A stretch of DNA of 64,000 nucleotides. Source: Purshia tridentata. Lineage: Eukaryota; Streptophyta; Magnoliopsida; Rosales; Rosaceae. The notes beneath the pieces are model-generated. The model was not told the DNA's origin. It made no database searches and saw nothing but the letters and a program-made list of their open reading frames with translations. The position numbers were made by a program, and so were the translations under genes. Where the stretch lies: positions 124,001 to 188,000 of the forward strand of contig QANT01002862.1 in NCBI GenBank assembly GCA_003254885.1, given 5' to 3'. Positions 62,401 to 64,000 of the stretch are shown piece by piece (the first letter of the stretch is position 1; the number at the start of each line of letters is the position of its first letter).

Positions 62401-63187
62401 TTATATATCTGTATCAATTGTTTATTATATGTTTGTTGGTTCTTACAAGGAATGATGTACAGTGAAAATTAGTAGTGTGTGAAAGCATAAGCAAGAGAAT
62501 CTTTGCCATTGTCCTTGTGTATTAATTGATGGTTTCTTATTATTAATAATTAATTAATTAGTACTACATGCATGGTTATGCAACATCAGACTCCAAGTTT
62601 ACATTAATATCCAGCAGCTTCTCTTCGCCATTGCTATAACACTCTTTGAAATAAGATATACAAGAAGATCCATCGATCACAGTATACAATATTTCATGGT
62701 GATTAATATCAACCCTTAAATGGAACCTCTAGTCAGTTGTCACCAACTTTTGATCTTCATAAGCTTCCAATTTCCATATACAAAAAGGGTCTTGGACTCA
62801 TTTCTCCACTTGAAAATTTTTAATTGGGGTCTCATATTTTGCATTGAATGGGAGCTAGAAAGAAAGAAATGACATCATTCTTTCACATAATGTTGCAACT
62901 ATAGTTAATTTTGTACTTTTCCTGCAGAGTTAACAAGAGCCATCAAGTGCATGTTGTAACTCTGAAACCTATATGCCTCGGCATTGGGATCATAGGTTTT
63001 ATTCCGATCCAATCCCAAGAAAACCATGTTGATTTAATGCAAGGGTCCAAATAGTTTGCACACAAAATTGGATTTGAATGGGATATAAGGAGGTGACAAT
63101 ATGAATATGATAGAAGGAGATAAACCTTCCTATCAAATATGTCAAGTCCAGTCTCCAGATTACATGATGCATCTGACGTCTTATCAG
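59420..63187. other. Gene-free right flank
   Basis: 3.8 kb of AT-rich DNA. A small fold-back element (60042-60191) is listed separately. I found no protein similarity and no tRNA or recognisable microRNA. A plus-strand frame at 61345-61590 is not supported by any motif. Confidence 0.5.
60042..60191. mobile_element. Small fold-back (MITE-like) element of about 150 bp
   Basis: The left arm (60042-about 60090: TCACGTCATCAT, AGTGGTAGGAAAGA, CAATTAAACTTGACAT) is matched by the inverted right arm (about 60142-60191: ATGTCAAGTTTTAATTG, TTTCTTGCCACT, ATGATGATGTGGCA) over nearly 50 bp with about 80-85% identity. No open frame is inside. The target-site duplication is not clear, so the superfamily is open. 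Confidence 0.7.
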
Positions 63188-63313
63188 ATAAAACAAAGTT
63201 AGCTATTAGATAATGCTAACAAATCAAATTAATAATGATAAAACTGCACAGGTTCAACTTAAATTAGAGTTTCAGACTCACCATATATTAACAGTACTTA
63301 GGGGGGAAGTATT
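63188..63313. repeat. Duplicated segment, copy 1
   Basis: About 125 bp starting ATAAAACAAAGTTAGCTATT recur at 63877 after the single N. The copies differ at a handful of sites (for example AAAACTGCACAGG against AAAATTGCACAT, and GGGGGGAAG against GGGAGGAAG). Confidence 0.93.
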
Positions 63314-63383
63314 GTTTTCATCTATGATGTTAATTTAGAGATACTTTAAATCGTAAACCAAATTGGGTTTTAATTTGTTTTTC

Positions 63384-63710
63384 GGGTTTTTTATATAAAT
63401 ACCACCTGAACTATAGGGGGTATGCTCCCGTACTACCTGAACTTTTTTTTTACTATTTATCACCTAAAGTTATCAATATGTACCAATGTGGCACCTCTAG
63501 TCAATTTTTTGTTTGTATAACAAAGAAAAGCAAAAAATTTTTAAGGGCAAATTTGAAAATTTGAGAAAAAAGTTGATTTAATAAAAAAATTAATTGGATG
63601 TGCCACATTGGCACATATTGATAATTTCAAGTGGTAAAGAGTAAATAAAAAAAGTTTGAGTGATATAGGAGCACATCCCCTATAGTCCAGGATATTTGTG
63701 TAAAAAAGCC
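63384..63710. mobile_element. MULE-type MITE, 327 bp, with 9-bp target-site duplications
   Basis: A non-coding element with long terminal inverted repeats of about 110 bp. The ends read GGGTTTTTTATATAAATACC and, on the other strand, GGCTTTTTTACACAAATATC. Inner parts such as CTATAGGGG, CTCC(C/T) and TATCAATATGT(A/G)CCAATG also match. It is flanked on both sides by a perfect TTGTTTTTC (63375-63383 and 63711-63719). Nine-base duplications and long inverted repeats are typical of Mutator-like elements. It has no transposase and must depend on one encoded elsewhere. Confidence 0.88.
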
Positions 63711-63876
63711 TTGTTTTTCTTCAATTCTTATGATAATATGTTAAAATGGAGAGAGAGACGTACTCCGTTAAGTTCTGATTACATACACCAATCAAAATTA
63801 ATGAGGATATCATTGATCACACTATTTGAGGTAATGATGGAGCTAGCTAGGTGCAATGGAGACTCAGCCTCTATGN

Positions 63877-64000
63877 ATAAAACAAAGTTAGCTATTAGAT
63901 AATGCTAACAAATCAAATTAATAATGATAAAATTGCACATTTCAACTTAAATTAGAGTTTCAGACTCACCATATATTAACAGTACTTAGGGAGGAAGTAT
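63877..64000. repeat. Duplicated segment, copy 2, cut by the window edge
   Basis: Same sequence as 63188-63313, starting exactly one base after the N at 63876 and running to the end of the window. Confidence 0.93.

Overview
The window is plant nuclear DNA, almost certainly from a eudicot. Genes have many short introns with T-rich acceptors and are separated by AT-rich spacers. Their products are plant-specific or plant-type: a CKI1-type hybrid histidine kinase, calreticulin ending in HDEL, a K+-dependent vacuolar H+-pyrophosphatase and PPR repeats. The compact spacing suggests a small genome (a rosid, perhaps Rosaceae, is a guess). All exon models below were built by hand from splice signals and protein similarity recalled from memory. 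Nearly all close in frame and give lengths close to those expected for the families.

Layout, left to right: the 5' end of a protein disulfide isomerase gene (-, cut by the window edge); tRNA-Pro(CGG) (-); a ZMAT2/Snu23 splicing factor (+); a small secreted Cys-rich protein of unknown function (-); SAR1 GTPase (-); a universal stress protein (+); a CKI1-like histidine kinase (+); calreticulin (-); vacuolar H+-pyrophosphatase (-); RNA pseudouridine synthase 1-like (-) divergent from an organelle-type RF2 peptide release factor (+); a small SHG1/BOD1-like protein (+); a TRF2/HOY1 PH-like (ASG1 family) protein (-); mitochondrial LON1 protease (-); a decayed PPR gene (+); a secreted glycine-zipper-like protein of unknown function (+); then about 4.6 kb of gene-free DNA with fold-back elements and a duplicated segment next to a single N.

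Two themes stand out. PDI, SAR1 and calreticulin all serve the early secretory pathway, and the calreticulin promoter carries a cluster of ACGT-core boxes of the unfolded-protein-response type. RF2, the pseudouridine synthase and LON1 point to organelle gene expression and protein quality control. The order SAR1 - calreticulin - pseudouridine synthase - RF2 matches, from memory, Arabidopsis At1g56330-At1g56350, so this looks like an old conserved block rather than a new functional cluster.

I saw no CRISPR, phage or retrovirus-like element and no convincing new multi-gene system. The observations most worth checking are two GC-AG introns, two stop-free introns of length 3n in the kinase gene, an in-frame 126-bp duplication in LON1, a MULE-type MITE with perfect 9-bp target duplications, the probable assembly join at the N, and the two uncharacterised secreted proteins.
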